A stretch of DNA of 64,000 bases from Rubripirellula amarantea. GTDB taxonomy: Bacteria; Planctomycetota; Planctomycetia; Pirellulales; Pirellulaceae. Positions 1 to 11,726 of the stretch are shown piece after piece. The notes beneath the pieces were generated by a model. It made no database searches. It was not told the origin of the DNA and was given only the letters and a program-made list of their open reading frames with translations. Made by a program: the position numbers and the translations under genes. The stretch's first letter is position 1. The number at the start of each line of letters is the position of its first letter. The DNA is taken from assembly GCF_007859865.1 (NCBI RefSeq), contig NZ_SJPI01000001.1:3729241-3793240 (forward strand). The letters run 5' to 3'.

Positions 1-714
1 GATTTTATGACCACTGAAGGCGACAAAATCAGCGTCCCAGTCCTGGACATCGAGCCGGCGATGCGGAGCACTTTGAGCAGCGTCGACCAGTACGTTTGCG
101 CCACTTTCATGGGCGAGCTGTGTCCATTGGCGGACCGGAAACTCAGTGCCGAGTGTGTTGCTGGCGGCGACAAAGGCAAACAGTTTGGGTTGGTGTTTCG
201 CCAATGCTGCTGCGACAACGTCGGTTTCGATGTTGTAGTTTTCGTCGACGGAAATGAACTCCACACGGCATCCGGTACGCTCGGCAAGTTGATGCCAAGG
301 AACGATGTTGGCGTGATGTTCGGCGATCGTAAGCAGGATGACATCGCCCGACTTAAGGTTTGCGTCGCCCCAAGTTCGCGCGACTGTGTTGATCGACGCG
401 GTAGTGCCAGCGGTGAAGATCACTTCATGCGTGTGAGCGGCATTCACAAACGTGGCGACGGTTTCGCGCGCCCTTTCGTAGCGCGAGGTTGATTCTTCGC
501 TGAGCGTATGAATTCCACGATGCACGTTGGCGTAGTAACGCTCGTAGCAATCGCTGATCGCATCGATCACTTGCCGAGGTCGCTGAGTGCTGGCGGCGTT
601 GTCGAGAAAGGCAAGTGGGGCGCCGCTTGCGACGGTTCGATCTAAAACGGGAAAGTCAGCGCGCAGGCGATCGACGTCTAACGGAGATTCAACGGCTGGC
701 GATGGGATGGTCAT
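1..714 (-). CDS. sufS: Cysteine desulfurase SufS, 3'-truncated by window edge
   Basis: The first 238 codons of a class-V aminotransferase-fold cysteine desulfurase are read on the minus strand from the ATG at 714-712 to the window edge. SufS is a PLP enzyme that takes sulfur from L-cysteine as a persulfide and hands it to SufU for Fe-S cluster assembly in the cytoplasm. Visible motifs are FLDNAASTQRP near the N-terminus, TAGTTASIN (the PLP phosphate region), AEHHANIVPW (the histidine that stacks on PLP), DAAQSAPH and finally SGHKI, whose lysine is the expected Schiff-base residue and lies at the very edge. The persulfide cysteine would be outside the window. It follows sufU by 61 nt on the same strand, which fits a sufU-sufS operon. 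Confidence 0.93.
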   Translation of the reverse strand, partial: MTIPSPAVESPLDVDRLRADFPVLDRTVASGAPLAFLDNAASTQRPRQVIDAISDCYERYYANVHRGIHTLSEESTSRYERARETVATFVNAAHTHEVIFTAGTTASINTVARTWGDANLKSGDVILLTIAEHHANIVPWHQLAERTGCRVEFISVDENYNIETDVVAAALAKHQPKLFAFVAASNTLGTEFPVRQWTQLAHESGANVLVDAAQSAPHRRLDVQDWDADFVAFSGHKI

Positions 715-775
715 GAAGCATTTTGGTTGATGTGATGTGGTGAGAAAGCAGGCATCTGCAACTGGTCACCCGAAG

Positions 776-1228
776 CTATGACTCATCGCCCAGCGTAGGG
801 CCACCGAAGTGAGGTGCGCCGTCGTTGTCATCGTCGTCGTCATCACCCACCGGCGAGTGCACTGCCGATTGCAGGACACGCCATGAAAGCAGACAGCATT
901 TCTGGCGATTGGGCGTTAACTTGGGGCCGAACAAATCGAGCATCTCTTGAGCCGTGAACGCTTGCGCTTCCTCAAGCGTCTTGCCTTCGATCTTCTCGAT
1001 CAACATCGAAGCCGATGCTTGGCTTATCACGCAACCTTCACCATCAAACCAAGCTTCTTCGATCTTGCCGTCGTCGCTGAGTTTGAGGTCAACGTGGATC
1101 ACGTCACCGCAAAGAGGGTTCTTGGCCTCATGAGCATGCGTGGCCGTCGCGAGGGCACCGCGATGGTAAGGATCCTCGTAGTGATCGAGGACGTGTTCTT
1201 CGTAAATGTCTTGTTCGCTACCGGACAT
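776..1228 (-). CDS. sufU: SufU-type iron-sulfur scaffold / sulfur acceptor
   Basis: This 150-residue protein belongs to the NifU-N/IscU fold, SufU branch. It accepts persulfide sulfur from SufS. Three cysteine ligand sites are visible: NPLCGD (Cys40 with the following Asp), GEGCVIS (Cys66) and KCCLLSW (Cys111/112). The 18-20 residue insertion between the second and third sites that marks SufU rather than IscU is present. The C-terminal tail is odd: it holds six consecutive aspartates followed by N-D and a short GAPHFGGPTLGDES tail, which is not needed for the fold. It lies directly upstream of sufS on the same strand, so the two proteins probably work as a pair. The identity is firm; the role of the acidic tail is unknown. 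Confidence 0.92.
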   Translation of the reverse strand: MSGSEQDIYEEHVLDHYEDPYHRGALATATHAHEAKNPLCGDVIHVDLKLSDDGKIEEAWFDGEGCVISQASASMLIEKIEGKTLEEAQAFTAQEMLDLFGPKLTPNRQKCCLLSWRVLQSAVHSPVGDDDDDDNDGAPHFGGPTLGDES

Positions 1229-1976
1229 GCTGGGAGGGGTAAAAGAAGGACGAGACGGAATGCTTAGGCATTTAAGTCTACGTAAGGTGTCAAAAATCGA
1301 CGAGCCCCTGTTGGTGGCATTCCCGAGTTGGTGGCGCCGGTGCGATCTATGTGGAATCGGTGCGATCGCTGGGAAGGAGATCGCTGGTTGTTGGAGTTGA
1401 AGTTGGTGGAAGGTCGAGGTGACGTTGGGATCGCCCGAAAGATTGAAACGAAGAAGTTGAAACGGTTTAGGCGAAGCGGAATGTTGCGAAAGCTCCCGTG
1501 CCTGAAGGCTGTGGGATGAAGGCTGACGGACCAGCGGGAAACGGCTCAGTCACGCGTCGACGACGTGGGTGATCGGGCTAGTTGCATCTACCCACCATCA
1601 TTAGGGGGCCAGCATTGGATCGTAAGTCCGTTTTGAGGTCCGGAAAAGTGCGTTCGCTTCAACGGTCTCGAACTGGTGGTGAGCCATGTCGCCGGAGGTG
1701 CGAGAATGTGACTGAGCCAGCCCATCGAGCCGTGATTGGCCGATCCAGAATTTTTTCCTTTCCAACAACTTTTCCACCGCCTCACGAAGTTTGCTAGCAA
1801 AATTTACTAACTCTTCACGTAGACTGGGTTTAGGTCGGATAGGTAGCGAATTGTGTCAACCTGTTCACTGTTGGCCTGTTCGGCGCAAGTCTCGTTGTGG
1901 TTAGTACTTAGGTGTGGTTTTGAAAATGAATTTGACGCACGTTTGGAAATCGCTACGATTCCCACATCACCCACAT

Positions 1977-2017
1977 GTAGTGGCTTTCGATGTCGGAAAG
2001 CACTACCGGTAGTGCTT
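1977..2017. promoter_or_regulatory. Overlapping inverted repeats: 20-bp palindrome plus alternative hairpin
   Basis: Positions 1998-2017 read AAGCACTACCGGTAGTGCTT, a perfect 20-bp palindrome. Its left arm can also pair upstream: GTAGTGGCTTTC (1977-1988) with GAAAGCACTAC (1996-2006), a stem with one bulged G. The two pairings exclude each other because both use 1998-2006. It lies about 290 nt before the nrdJ start. It could be an operator for a dimeric regulator, or two competing RNA hairpins. The structure is seen directly; the function is inferred. Confidence 0.5.
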
Positions 2018-2293
2018 GCAATTCGTTTTGGGGAATCCTTAACGGTTTGACTTGTCACTGCGAGATGGGTTGCGTCGAAGGATTGATGCCTGCGACCAGC
2101 CTCCCCATTTCGCAGCCTCAAGGCGCTAGCTAGGATGGGTGACACCTGTTCACGTTCGCACTTATTTTTGGCTGGTTGCCGCCGTTTCGCACGGATTCTT
2201 TGCACTGGGGTTTGCACGTGAGCGGTCACGGCTTCGAGGTGCGCGGATTTGCGAGGTTTGGCGTCGGTTCCCGGTCCCACGGATGACACTTTT

Positions 2294-2298
2294 AGGAG
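2294..2298 (+). promoter_or_regulatory. Ribosome binding site deciding the nrdJ start
   Basis: AGGAG lies 10 nt before the ATG at 2309. Most genes in this window have no recognisable Shine-Dalgarno sequence, so this site is informative. It selects the ATG at 2309 over the in-frame upstream start at 2249. Confidence 0.7.
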
Positions 2299-2308
2299 TC
2301 TCAAAGTC

Positions 2309-5300
2309 ATGGCCACCGCTTTCTCAACCGCTGACGTTTCCGCCACATCGGGCGACCCAGCCATTCAAAAGGTCAATTCAGAGCACGGCGTCGATTACGC
2401 TCGCGAGCGATTCGGCACTCGCCAGCGCCGCGGCAACGCTGGTTTGAAGATTGGCACCAAGTTCTGTCCCGACACTGATCAAACGCCGTTTGAGACGGTT
2501 CAGTGGGACCTTCGCAGCGCAGCGATCAAAGACGAGTCGGGCAAAGTTCTGTTCGAACAAACCAACTGCGAAGTTCCATCGTCTTGGAGCCAATTGGCAA
2601 CCAACGTCGTGGTTTCGAAGTATTTCTACGGCGACCCGGGCAACAGCACCGAGCGCGAGCGTAGCGTTCGTCAATTGATCCACCGTGTCACTCGCACGAT
2701 CACCGACTGGGGTTTGGCCGATGGATACTTCGACACGCCGGAAGATGGCGATCGTTTCTATCGCGACCTGACGTGGTTGTGCCTGCATCAACACGGTGCG
2801 TTCAACAGTCCCGTTTGGTTCAACGTGGGGCTCTTTGCTCAGTACGGTGTGACCGGCGACAAGTGCAATTGGCACTGGGACATGGAAACGCAAACGACCG
2901 CGCAACCGGACAACCCGTACGAGTTCCCGCAAGGCTCGGCATGTTTCATCCAGAGCGTGTCGGACAACATGGAAGACATCATGCGTCTGGCTTGCAGCGA
3001 GGCGATGTTGTTCAAGTTCGGCAGCGGCACTGGTACGGACTTGTCGACGATCCGCAGCCAACGTGAAAAACTGTCCGGTGGCGGCACCCCTTCGGGCCCA
3101 CTTTCGTTCATGCGAGTTTACGACTCGATCGCTGGTGTGGTGAAGAGTGGTGGAAAGACTCGTCGCGCCGCCAAGATGCAATCGTTGAAGGTTTGGCACG
3201 CTGACATTCTTGAGTTCATCGAGTGCAAGTGGAACGAAGAGAAGAAGGCTCACGCGTTGATCCGCGAAGGCTACGAATCGAACTTCAACGGCGAAGCCTA
3301 TAGCAGCGTATGTTTCCAAAACGCAAACCTTTCCGTTCGTTTGACTGACGATTACATGGAAGCCGTTCGTGATGGCAAGCAATGGCAAACCCGCTGGGTA
3401 ACGGATAAGCCGACCGAAGATGCGCCAAGCTACGATGCTCGCGAATTGCTCAACAAAATGGCCGAATGTGCATGGCACTGTGGCGACCCCGGCGTTCAGT
3501 ACGACACGACGATCAACAAGTGGCACACTTGCCCCAACAGCGGCGCGATCAACGCATCGAACCCTTGCAGCGAGTACATGTTCCTTGACGATACCGCATG
3601 CAACTTGGCTTCGATCAACTTGATGAAGTTCGTCGGTAACGATGGCAAGTTTGATTCCGAGCGTTTTTGTGCCGCATCACGTTTGTTCTTCATCGCTCAA
3701 GAAATTCTGGTTGATCACGCCAGCTATCCGACCGAGCCGATTGCTCGTAACAGTCATCGTTATCGTCCGCTTGGACTTGGCTATTCAAACTTGGGTAGCG
3801 TCTTGATGACAGCCGGAATGCCGTACGACTCGGACGCCGGTCGTGGTGTTTGCGGTTCGCTCACGGCGTTGCTGCATGGTGAAGCCAATCGCACCAGTGC
3901 GGAACTTGCCAGTGTTGTCGGTACGTTTGACGGATACTCCGACAACGAAAAACCAATGCTCAACGTCATGCGAATGCACCGTGAAGCATGCGACCAGATC
4001 AACGACGATGGTCCAGCCGAATTGAAGGAAGCTGCAACGAAGCTTTGGGACACGGTGTTAGAAGTCGGCGAGAAGTACGGTTTCCGCAACGCCCAGGCAA
4101 CTGTTTTGGCTCCGACCGGAACGATCAGCTTCATGATGGATTGCGACACCACGGGCATCGAGCCTGACATCGCATTGGTGAAGTACAAGCAGCTTGCCGG
4201 TGGCGGGATGCTTAAGATCGTCAACCAAACCGTTCGCCGCGGTTTGCAAACGCTCGGTTACAACCAAGGTCAGATTGAAAACATCTTGGCCTACATCGAC
4301 GCCAACGACACCATCGAAGGCGCGCCCGAGCTCGATGACGCTCACTTGCCAGTGTTTGATTGTGCATTCCAAGCAGCCAACGGTGTTCGTAGTATCAATT
4401 GGCGTGCTCACGTGACCATGATGGCCGCGGCTCAGCCGTTCCTTTCGGGAGCGATCAGCAAGACGGTCAACATGCCTAACGACGTGACGGCCGAAGACAT
4501 CGCCAATGCTTACGCTTGGGGTTGGGAACTTGGGTTGAAAGCGATCGCGATCTACCGCGACGGCAGCAAGCAATCGCAACCGTTGAACACCAAGAGCGAA
4601 GAAGGCAAAGCGGAAGACGCAGCAGCGGCAGCGGCAGCCAAGGTGGTCGAGAAAGTGGTTTACAAGCCGCGTCGCGAACGATTGCCTGACACTCGCCAAA
4701 GCGTGACTCACAAGTTCACGATCGCTGGTCACGAGGGTTACCTTTGCGTGGGCCTTTATCCCGACGGACGTCCTGGTGAAATCTTCATCACGATGGCGAA
4801 AGAAGGGTCAACGATCGGCGGCATCATGGATAGCTTCGGTACCGCGCTTTCGATCGCACTGCAGTACGGTGTGCCACTGGAAGTATTGGTCAACAAGTTC
4901 AGCCACACTCGGTTCGAGCCGATGGGGCACACTTCCAACAAGGACATCCGAATCGCCAAGAGTGTTGTCGATTACATCGCACGTTGGTTGGGCCTAACCT
5001 TCATGAGCGGTCATGAGCACGGAGTTCCCACCGGTGACAAGACCAGCAATGGCAACGGTCCCGAGGGCAACGTCGTCGCAATCAACACGAGTTCGGTAAT
5101 GGAAGGCTTGCGAGAAGATGCCGGTGCCGCAGTGGCGCTTGCCGAGCGAGCCACCTTCATGGCCGGCTTAACCGAGAAGGTGTCCAACAATGGTAATGGC
5201 AACGGTCATGCCAACGGTTCCAACGGCCACGCCGAAGCTGATTCCAGTGGCGGACAAGGCGATCAATTTGCTCGATTCCAAATTGATGCTCCAAGCTGTG

Positions 5301-5380
5301 ATAACTGCGGCAGCATCACGGTTCGAAACGGGAACTGCTACCTTTGTCACAATTGTGGCAACAGCATGGGTTGCAGCTAG
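2309..5380 (+). CDS. nrdJ: Adenosylcobalamin-dependent (class II) ribonucleotide reductase
   Basis: This 1023-residue class II ribonucleotide reductase converts ribonucleotides to deoxyribonucleotides using adenosylcobalamin, with no oxygen requirement and no small subunit. The start at 2309 is chosen because of the AGGAG at 2294-2298 and because the family-like sequence starts soon after. Visible blocks include the active-site neighbourhood NASNPCSEYMF, the LAPTGTISFMMDCDTTGIEPD loop region, and the C-terminal thiol/zinc segment CDNCG...CYLCHNCGNSMGCS with repeated CxxC pairs. A low-complexity Asn/Gly/His linker at about residues 965-1000 separates the catalytic body from this tail, as expected for a mobile redox tail. 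It stands alone, with a long leader upstream and a terminator at 5415. The leader suggests regulated expression. Confidence 0.95.
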   Translation: MATAFSTADVSATSGDPAIQKVNSEHGVDYARERFGTRQRRGNAGLKIGTKFCPDTDQTPFETVQWDLRSAAIKDESGKVLFEQTNCEVPSSWSQLATNVVVSKYFYGDPGNSTERERSVRQLIHRVTRTITDWGLADGYFDTPEDGDRFYRDLTWLCLHQHGAFNSPVWFNVGLFAQYGVTGDKCNWHWDMETQTTAQPDNPYEFPQGSACFIQSVSDNMEDIMRLACSEAMLFKFGSGTGTDLSTIRSQREKLSGGGTPSGPLSFMRVYDSIAGVVKSGGKTRRAAKMQSLKVWHADILEFIECKWNEEKKAHALIREGYESNFNGEAYSSVCFQNANLSVRLTDDYMEAVRDGKQWQTRWVTDKPTEDAPSYDARELLNKMAECAWHCGDPGVQYDTTINKWHTCPNSGAINASNPCSEYMFLDDTACNLASINLMKFVGNDGKFDSERFCAASRLFFIAQEILVDHASYPTEPIARNSHRYRPLGLGYSNLGSVLMTAGMPYDSDAGRGVCGSLTALLHGEANRTSAELASVVGTFDGYSDNEKPMLNVMRMHREACDQINDDGPAELKEAATKLWDTVLEVGEKYGFRNAQATVLAPTGTISFMMDCDTTGIEPDIALVKYKQLAGGGMLKIVNQTVRRGLQTLGYNQGQIENILAYIDANDTIEGAPELDDAHLPVFDCAFQAANGVRSINWRAHVTMMAAAQPFLSGAISKTVNMPNDVTAEDIANAYAWGWELGLKAIAIYRDGSKQSQPLNTKSEEGKAEDAAAAAAAKVVEKVVYKPRRERLPDTRQSVTHKFTIAGHEGYLCVGLYPDGRPGEIFITMAKEGSTIGGIMDSFGTALSIALQYGVPLEVLVNKFSHTRFEPMGHTSNKDIRIAKSVVDYIARWLGLTFMSGHEHGVPTGDKTSNGNGPEGNVVAINTSSVMEGLREDAGAAVALAERATFMAGLTEKVSNNGNGNGHANGSNGHAEADSSGGQGDQFARFQIDAPSCDNCGSITVRNGNCYLCHNCGNSMGCS

Positions 5381-5414
5381 AGACTTCTTGGCGAACCCAA
5401 ACGTGTGAACAGGG

Positions 5415-5448
5415 CCCCGGCGATCATGAAGATCGCCGGGGTTTTTTT
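5415..5448 (+). terminator. Rho-independent terminator of nrdJ
   Basis: CCCCGGCGATC (5415-5425) pairs perfectly with GATCGCCGGGG (5431-5441) around a 5-nt loop, and a run of seven T follows at 5442-5448. It lies 35 nt after the nrdJ stop. This is the only textbook intrinsic terminator I see in the window. Confidence 0.92.
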
Positions 5449-5669
5449 ATGGATTTGCGTTCCTGCAAATTTCGCCTGCCTAAGGTCGCAAGTTTTTGGG
5501 GTTCGCTCTTCGACGTGCCGGCTTGTCGACGTGTTATCCATAGTGATCGAACGTACCGTAGTGTTCTTTCGATTCACTTGGGAATCATCCAACGTGCGTT
5601 ACCTCGATCGGGTAGCATCAATGATGGCGCTGAGCCGATTTACTGGCATGTTGAACATGAGGTGATTCC

Positions 5670-6593
5670 ATGGCACGAGTTTTATTAGTTGAAGATAGTC
5701 CCACCCAAGCCATCGAGATGCGGATGCTTCTCGAAGCGGGATCGCACACGGTGCATCACGTGGGTAACGGCAAGGTGGCCTTGGAATACCTGGAATCCCA
5801 TCCCATTGAATTGGTCGTCACGGATTTGGATATGCCCGAAATGAACGGGCTCGATCTGGTTCGAAACATGCAATTGAACTTCGAACACATTCCGGCGGTA
5901 TTGGTCACGGCCAAAGGATCCGAGGAATTAGCGTCACGAGCGCTGCAGCAGGGCGCGGCGGGTTACGTTCCCAAGAATCACCTCAGCACGCTCTTGAATG
6001 ACACGATCGTGGACGTTCTGGGAGTCTTCCGAACCGATACCAGCTTTTCGAAGCTAATATCAACGTTGACCGAGAACACGTTCAAGTTCGATATGCCCAA
6101 CGATGCCTCGCTAATTTCACCCCTGATCGGATTGCTGATGCAGGTAGCTTCGGGAATGGAGGTCGCCAGCGGAACGGAGCTAGTGCGTTTAGGAACGGCC
6201 GTTGAGCACGCGATCGTGAATGCGATGTTCCGAGGTAACTTGGAACTTGGTCCATCGGTCACGCCGAGCCATCGGGCGATTGTGTACGACGACGCCACCA
6301 GCGACCTGATCGAACGACGTAAAGTGTCCGAGCCTTACGCGGGGCGGCGGGTGTATGTGGAAGCCACCGCTACAAAGACGCACATCCGCTTCCTGGTTCG
6401 CGACGACGGAAACGGCTTTGACATCGCAAAGGTTCCTCGCCGCGACGAATGCCAGAAGTTGGACACCGAAAGCGGGCGCGGTCTTGTTTTGATGCAATGC
6501 TTCACTGATGAACTCAACTTCAACATCACGGGTAACGAAGTCGAAATGATCAAGCGATTCGGTGCAGTGAAACCTCAAAACGGCAAGAGTTGA
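5670..6593 (+). CDS. Response regulator fused to an anti-sigma-type HATPase domain
   Basis: This 307-residue protein has two parts. Residues 1-125 are a CheY-like receiver with the acidic pair at 8-9, the phosphoacceptor Asp52 in TDLDMPEMNG, the T/K switch region VLVTAKGS and PK near residue 105. Residues about 165-300 are a GHKL ATPase of the RsbW/SpoIIAB kind, with the N box (EHAIVNAM), DDGNGFD and GRGLVLMQ. There is no DNA-binding domain and no phosphotransfer histidine. A plausible role is a phosphorylation-gated switch that acts on a partner through the ATPase domain, as in partner-switching pathways. The ATG at 5670 is preceded by GAGGTGA with a 5-nt gap. No sensor kinase or anti-anti-sigma gene lies nearby. 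Domain calls are firm; the role is inferred. Confidence 0.85.
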   Translation: MARVLLVEDSPTQAIEMRMLLEAGSHTVHHVGNGKVALEYLESHPIELVVTDLDMPEMNGLDLVRNMQLNFEHIPAVLVTAKGSEELASRALQQGAAGYVPKNHLSTLLNDTIVDVLGVFRTDTSFSKLISTLTENTFKFDMPNDASLISPLIGLLMQVASGMEVASGTELVRLGTAVEHAIVNAMFRGNLELGPSVTPSHRAIVYDDATSDLIERRKVSEPYAGRRVYVEATATKTHIRFLVRDDGNGFDIAKVPRRDECQKLDTESGRGLVLMQCFTDELNFNITGNEVEMIKRFGAVKPQNGKS

Positions 6594-6673
6594 AGGCTTC
6601 AATGATTTTAAATCCAGCTCGTTGAAGCGTTTCACTGAATATCTGCGGCTTGCTGATCTGACGTCCGCTGCAC

Positions 6674-7729
6674 TCAACGAGAAAGTTGCACGCACTGAGA
6701 AACTAGTTCGTACAGCTTGGTTGGATCGCTGACGAATTGCATGTCGATCTGCAGCGATGAAAGCGGTTTGCCGCCGATGCGATCGCACTTCAGCTTGACG
6801 AGGTCTTTGTGAGTGCAAAGAAATTGATCGAAGGTTGAACCTTGCGAGCGAGCGAAGTCTTGGATCTTTTGCACCGTTTCGCGGGCATAGTCGTGATGGT
6901 CGGGGAATCGCAACTGATCGGTCACCGTTGCACCGCATGCCCGAAGCGTGTCTTCGAAGGCCTTGGGATTTCCGATTGCGGAAAGGGCTACTACTCGCTT
7001 GTTGGCGATGGTTTCCAACGCGGTGATTTGATCAGGATAGGTCAACAAATGCGATGCGGCATGCTGGGTGCGAAGTACTGGAACCGATGCATTGGCATAC
7101 GTCGCGATCGTCGATTCAATTCGTTGAAGGCTCGCTTCGTCCGCATGATCGGTGCGAGTGATGATGACCGCTGACGCTCGCGCCAGTCCGCTAATCGGTT
7201 CTCGCAACAATCCCCTTGGCAACAGCGATCCGTATCCAAACGGGCACATGGCGTCGATCACCACGATGTCCAAGTCGCGATGCAGGCGGCGATGTTGGAA
7301 GCCATCGTCCATAAGGATCACTTCGGTTTCCAATTCCTCGACTGCGATGCGAGCTGCTTCGACTCGGTCAACATTCTGCACATGCGGCACATCGGGTAGA
7401 CGGTCAGCCAGTTCCATGGCTTCGTCGTTGGTTCCCGATTCATTGCTGCGGTAGCCTCGGCTAACAATCGAAACGCGAATATTTTTTTCACGAAGCCACT
7501 TGGCCAAGTGACAAACGATTGGCGTCTTTCCGGTTCCGCCGGTTGTTAGATTGCCGATGCAGATCACCGGTACACCGGCTTGAGCGACATCGCGGCTACC
7601 ACGGTCATAGGAACGGTTGCGATGGCGGATAGCCAACCCGTAAGGCCACGACGCAATCGTTAGTCCGGCGCGAGCGATCGTCGCCGGCACGCCGCGGTCG
7701 GTTCCCGACTGAATGTCTTGGATCGTCAT
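6674..7729 (-). CDS. lpxK: Tetraacyldisaccharide 4'-kinase
   Basis: LpxK (351 residues) phosphorylates the 4' position of the lipid A disaccharide precursor at the inner face of the cytoplasmic membrane. The P-loop GNLTTGGTGKTP is at residues 59-70, followed by SIVSRGYRS, the LMDDGFQHRRLHRDLDIVVID block that is diagnostic for the family, and FPDHHDY near the C-terminus. The N-terminal region is short but contains the usual PYGLAIRHRNRSYD motif. Its presence supports a lipid A-bearing, diderm cell. It converges with the response regulator gene and shares no operon with other lipid A genes here. Confidence 0.95.
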   Translation of the reverse strand: MTIQDIQSGTDRGVPATIARAGLTIASWPYGLAIRHRNRSYDRGSRDVAQAGVPVICIGNLTTGGTGKTPIVCHLAKWLREKNIRVSIVSRGYRSNESGTNDEAMELADRLPDVPHVQNVDRVEAARIAVEELETEVILMDDGFQHRRLHRDLDIVVIDAMCPFGYGSLLPRGLLREPISGLARASAVIITRTDHADEASLQRIESTIATYANASVPVLRTQHAASHLLTYPDQITALETIANKRVVALSAIGNPKAFEDTLRACGATVTDQLRFPDHHDYARETVQKIQDFARSQGSTFDQFLCTHKDLVKLKCDRIGGKPLSSLQIDMQFVSDPTKLYELVSQCVQLSR

Positions 7730-7783
7730 GAAGGATTGAACAGGTGGGCTCGGTGGTGTCCGCCGAAAGGATTATAGCGATGA

Positions 7784-10784
<3,001 letters not shown>

Positions 10785-10854
10785 CTAAGGCTGGGGTCTG
10801 ACGTTATTTGATAAAGGTGAGTTGGTGTTGAACAGAGTTAAGCAGATTTCAGCA

Positions 10855-10907
10855 GCGTCGCGACTAATTAAATAGCGTCGCGACTACTTTAAACAGCTTC
10901 GCGACTA
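10855..10907. repeat. Three tandem 20/21-bp repeats running into the panB stop codon
   Basis: GCGTCGCGACTA occurs at 10855-10866 and 10875-10886, and as GCTTCGCGACTA at 10896-10907, with AT-rich spacers between. On the minus strand the last copy contains the panB stop codon (TAG at 10907-10905), and each further copy repeats TAGTCGCGA. The array looks like outward duplication of the end of the gene. Confidence 0.7.
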
Positions 10908-11726
10908 AAAGGACTCGTCTTCACTTGGGAAGCTGCCGTCGCTAATGGCGTCAGCATACGCTTTCGCCGCGTCCGCGATCGCGGTCCGCACATCGCCCAA
11001 TTTGCGAACGAATTTGGGTGAGTAGCCGGAATGGAATCCGATCATGTCATTGGTCACAAGCACTTGGCCGGTCAAATGCGGGCCAGCGCCGATTCCAATG
11101 GTGGGGACGGAAACGGCGTCATTGATCTGTTTACCGATTTCAACGGGCACACATTCGACAAGCACCGCGAACGCACCTGCTTTCTCAGCCGCTTGAGCAT
11201 CATTCACCAGTGATTGAGCATCGCGTTGCACCCGATAACCGCCATCGACATGGACGTTTTGAGGTCGCAGGCCCACATGAGCCATCACGGGAATACCAGC
11301 GGTGACGATGGCGGCAATCCGATCGGCCTGTTCAGCGCCTCCTTCGAGTTTGACGGCGTGAGCGTTGGTTTCTTGCAAAACGCGAGCGCTCGATTCGATG
11401 CTGCGAATGATCTCAAGTTGTCCTTCGGGAAAGGGCAAGTCGACCACGACCATCGCGCGTTTAGCGGCGCGAGCGACCATTTCGGCGTGATAGATCATTT
11501 GGTCCATCGTCACTTGCAGCGTGGTGTCACGACCTTGGACGACCATGCCCAGCGAATCGCCCACCAGCAGAACGTCGATCCCCGCTTCGTCGAGCACTTC
11601 GGCGGTCGGGAAATCGTACGCGGTCAGCATCGAAATCCGCTTCCCATCGTCTCGCATTTTTTGCAAGCGCCTCGTGGTAACACGGCTAGGCTTTGAAGAT
11701 CCCGCGGATCGAGATTGAGACGACAT
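10905..11726 (-). CDS. panB: 3-methyl-2-oxobutanoate hydroxymethyltransferase
   Basis: PanB (273 residues) transfers a hydroxymethyl group from 5,10-methylene-tetrahydrofolate to 2-oxoisovalerate, the first committed step toward pantothenate and CoA. Visible motifs are MLTAYDFPTA, VLLVGDSLGMVVQG (metal-binding Asp), DLPFPEG, AVKLEGG, VMAHVGLRPQ, VLVECVP (catalytic Glu) and IGIGAGP with LVTNDMIG. I start at the ATG at 11726 because the longer upstream reading (to 11849) has no family similarity; the chosen start leaves a short Ser-rich N-terminus. No panC or panD is adjacent. The stop codon lies inside a three-copy tandem repeat. Confidence 0.94.
   Translation of the reverse strand: MSSQSRSAGSSKPSRVTTRRLQKMRDDGKRISMLTAYDFPTAEVLDEAGIDVLLVGDSLGMVVQGRDTTLQVTMDQMIYHAEMVARAAKRAMVVVDLPFPEGQLEIIRSIESSARVLQETNAHAVKLEGGAEQADRIAAIVTAGIPVMAHVGLRPQNVHVDGGYRVQRDAQSLVNDAQAAEKAGAFAVLVECVPVEIGKQINDAVSVPTIGIGAGPHLTGQVLVTNDMIGFHSGYSPKFVRKLGDVRTAIADAAKAYADAISDGSFPSEDESF

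Larger units (their letters stand above)
1229..2308. other. 1.08 kb non-coding stretch upstream of nrdJ
   Basis: No open reading frame here has a recognisable family, and the longer ones (for example 1807-2364 minus) look like chance frames. The stretch separates sufU (leftward) from nrdJ (rightward), so it must hold promoters for both. I looked for a cobalamin-riboswitch B12 box because nrdJ is B12-dependent and could not find one by eye. The only clear structure is the inverted-repeat cluster at 1977-2017, listed separately. Short direct repeats (CGGTGCGATC twice near 1336-1370) are also visible. A structured RNA cannot be excluded by reading alone. Confidence 0.5.

Noticed and set aside
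1229-2308. Cobalamin riboswitch before the B12-dependent reductase
   Set aside because: I could not find the B12 box or the conserved junctions by reading; a covariance-model search would settle it.
1807-2364. 185-residue minus-strand frame upstream of nrdJ
   Set aside because: It overlaps the nrdJ start and the palindrome region, and shows no domain or signal.
2378-3526. 382-residue minus-strand reading frame inside nrdJ
   Set aside because: It is an antisense shadow of a well-conserved gene and has no family resemblance or start signal.
6597-6635. GCTTCAA/TTGAAGC inverted repeat between the response regulator and lpxK
   Set aside because: A 7-bp AT-rich stem with a long loop and no T run; too weak to call a terminator.
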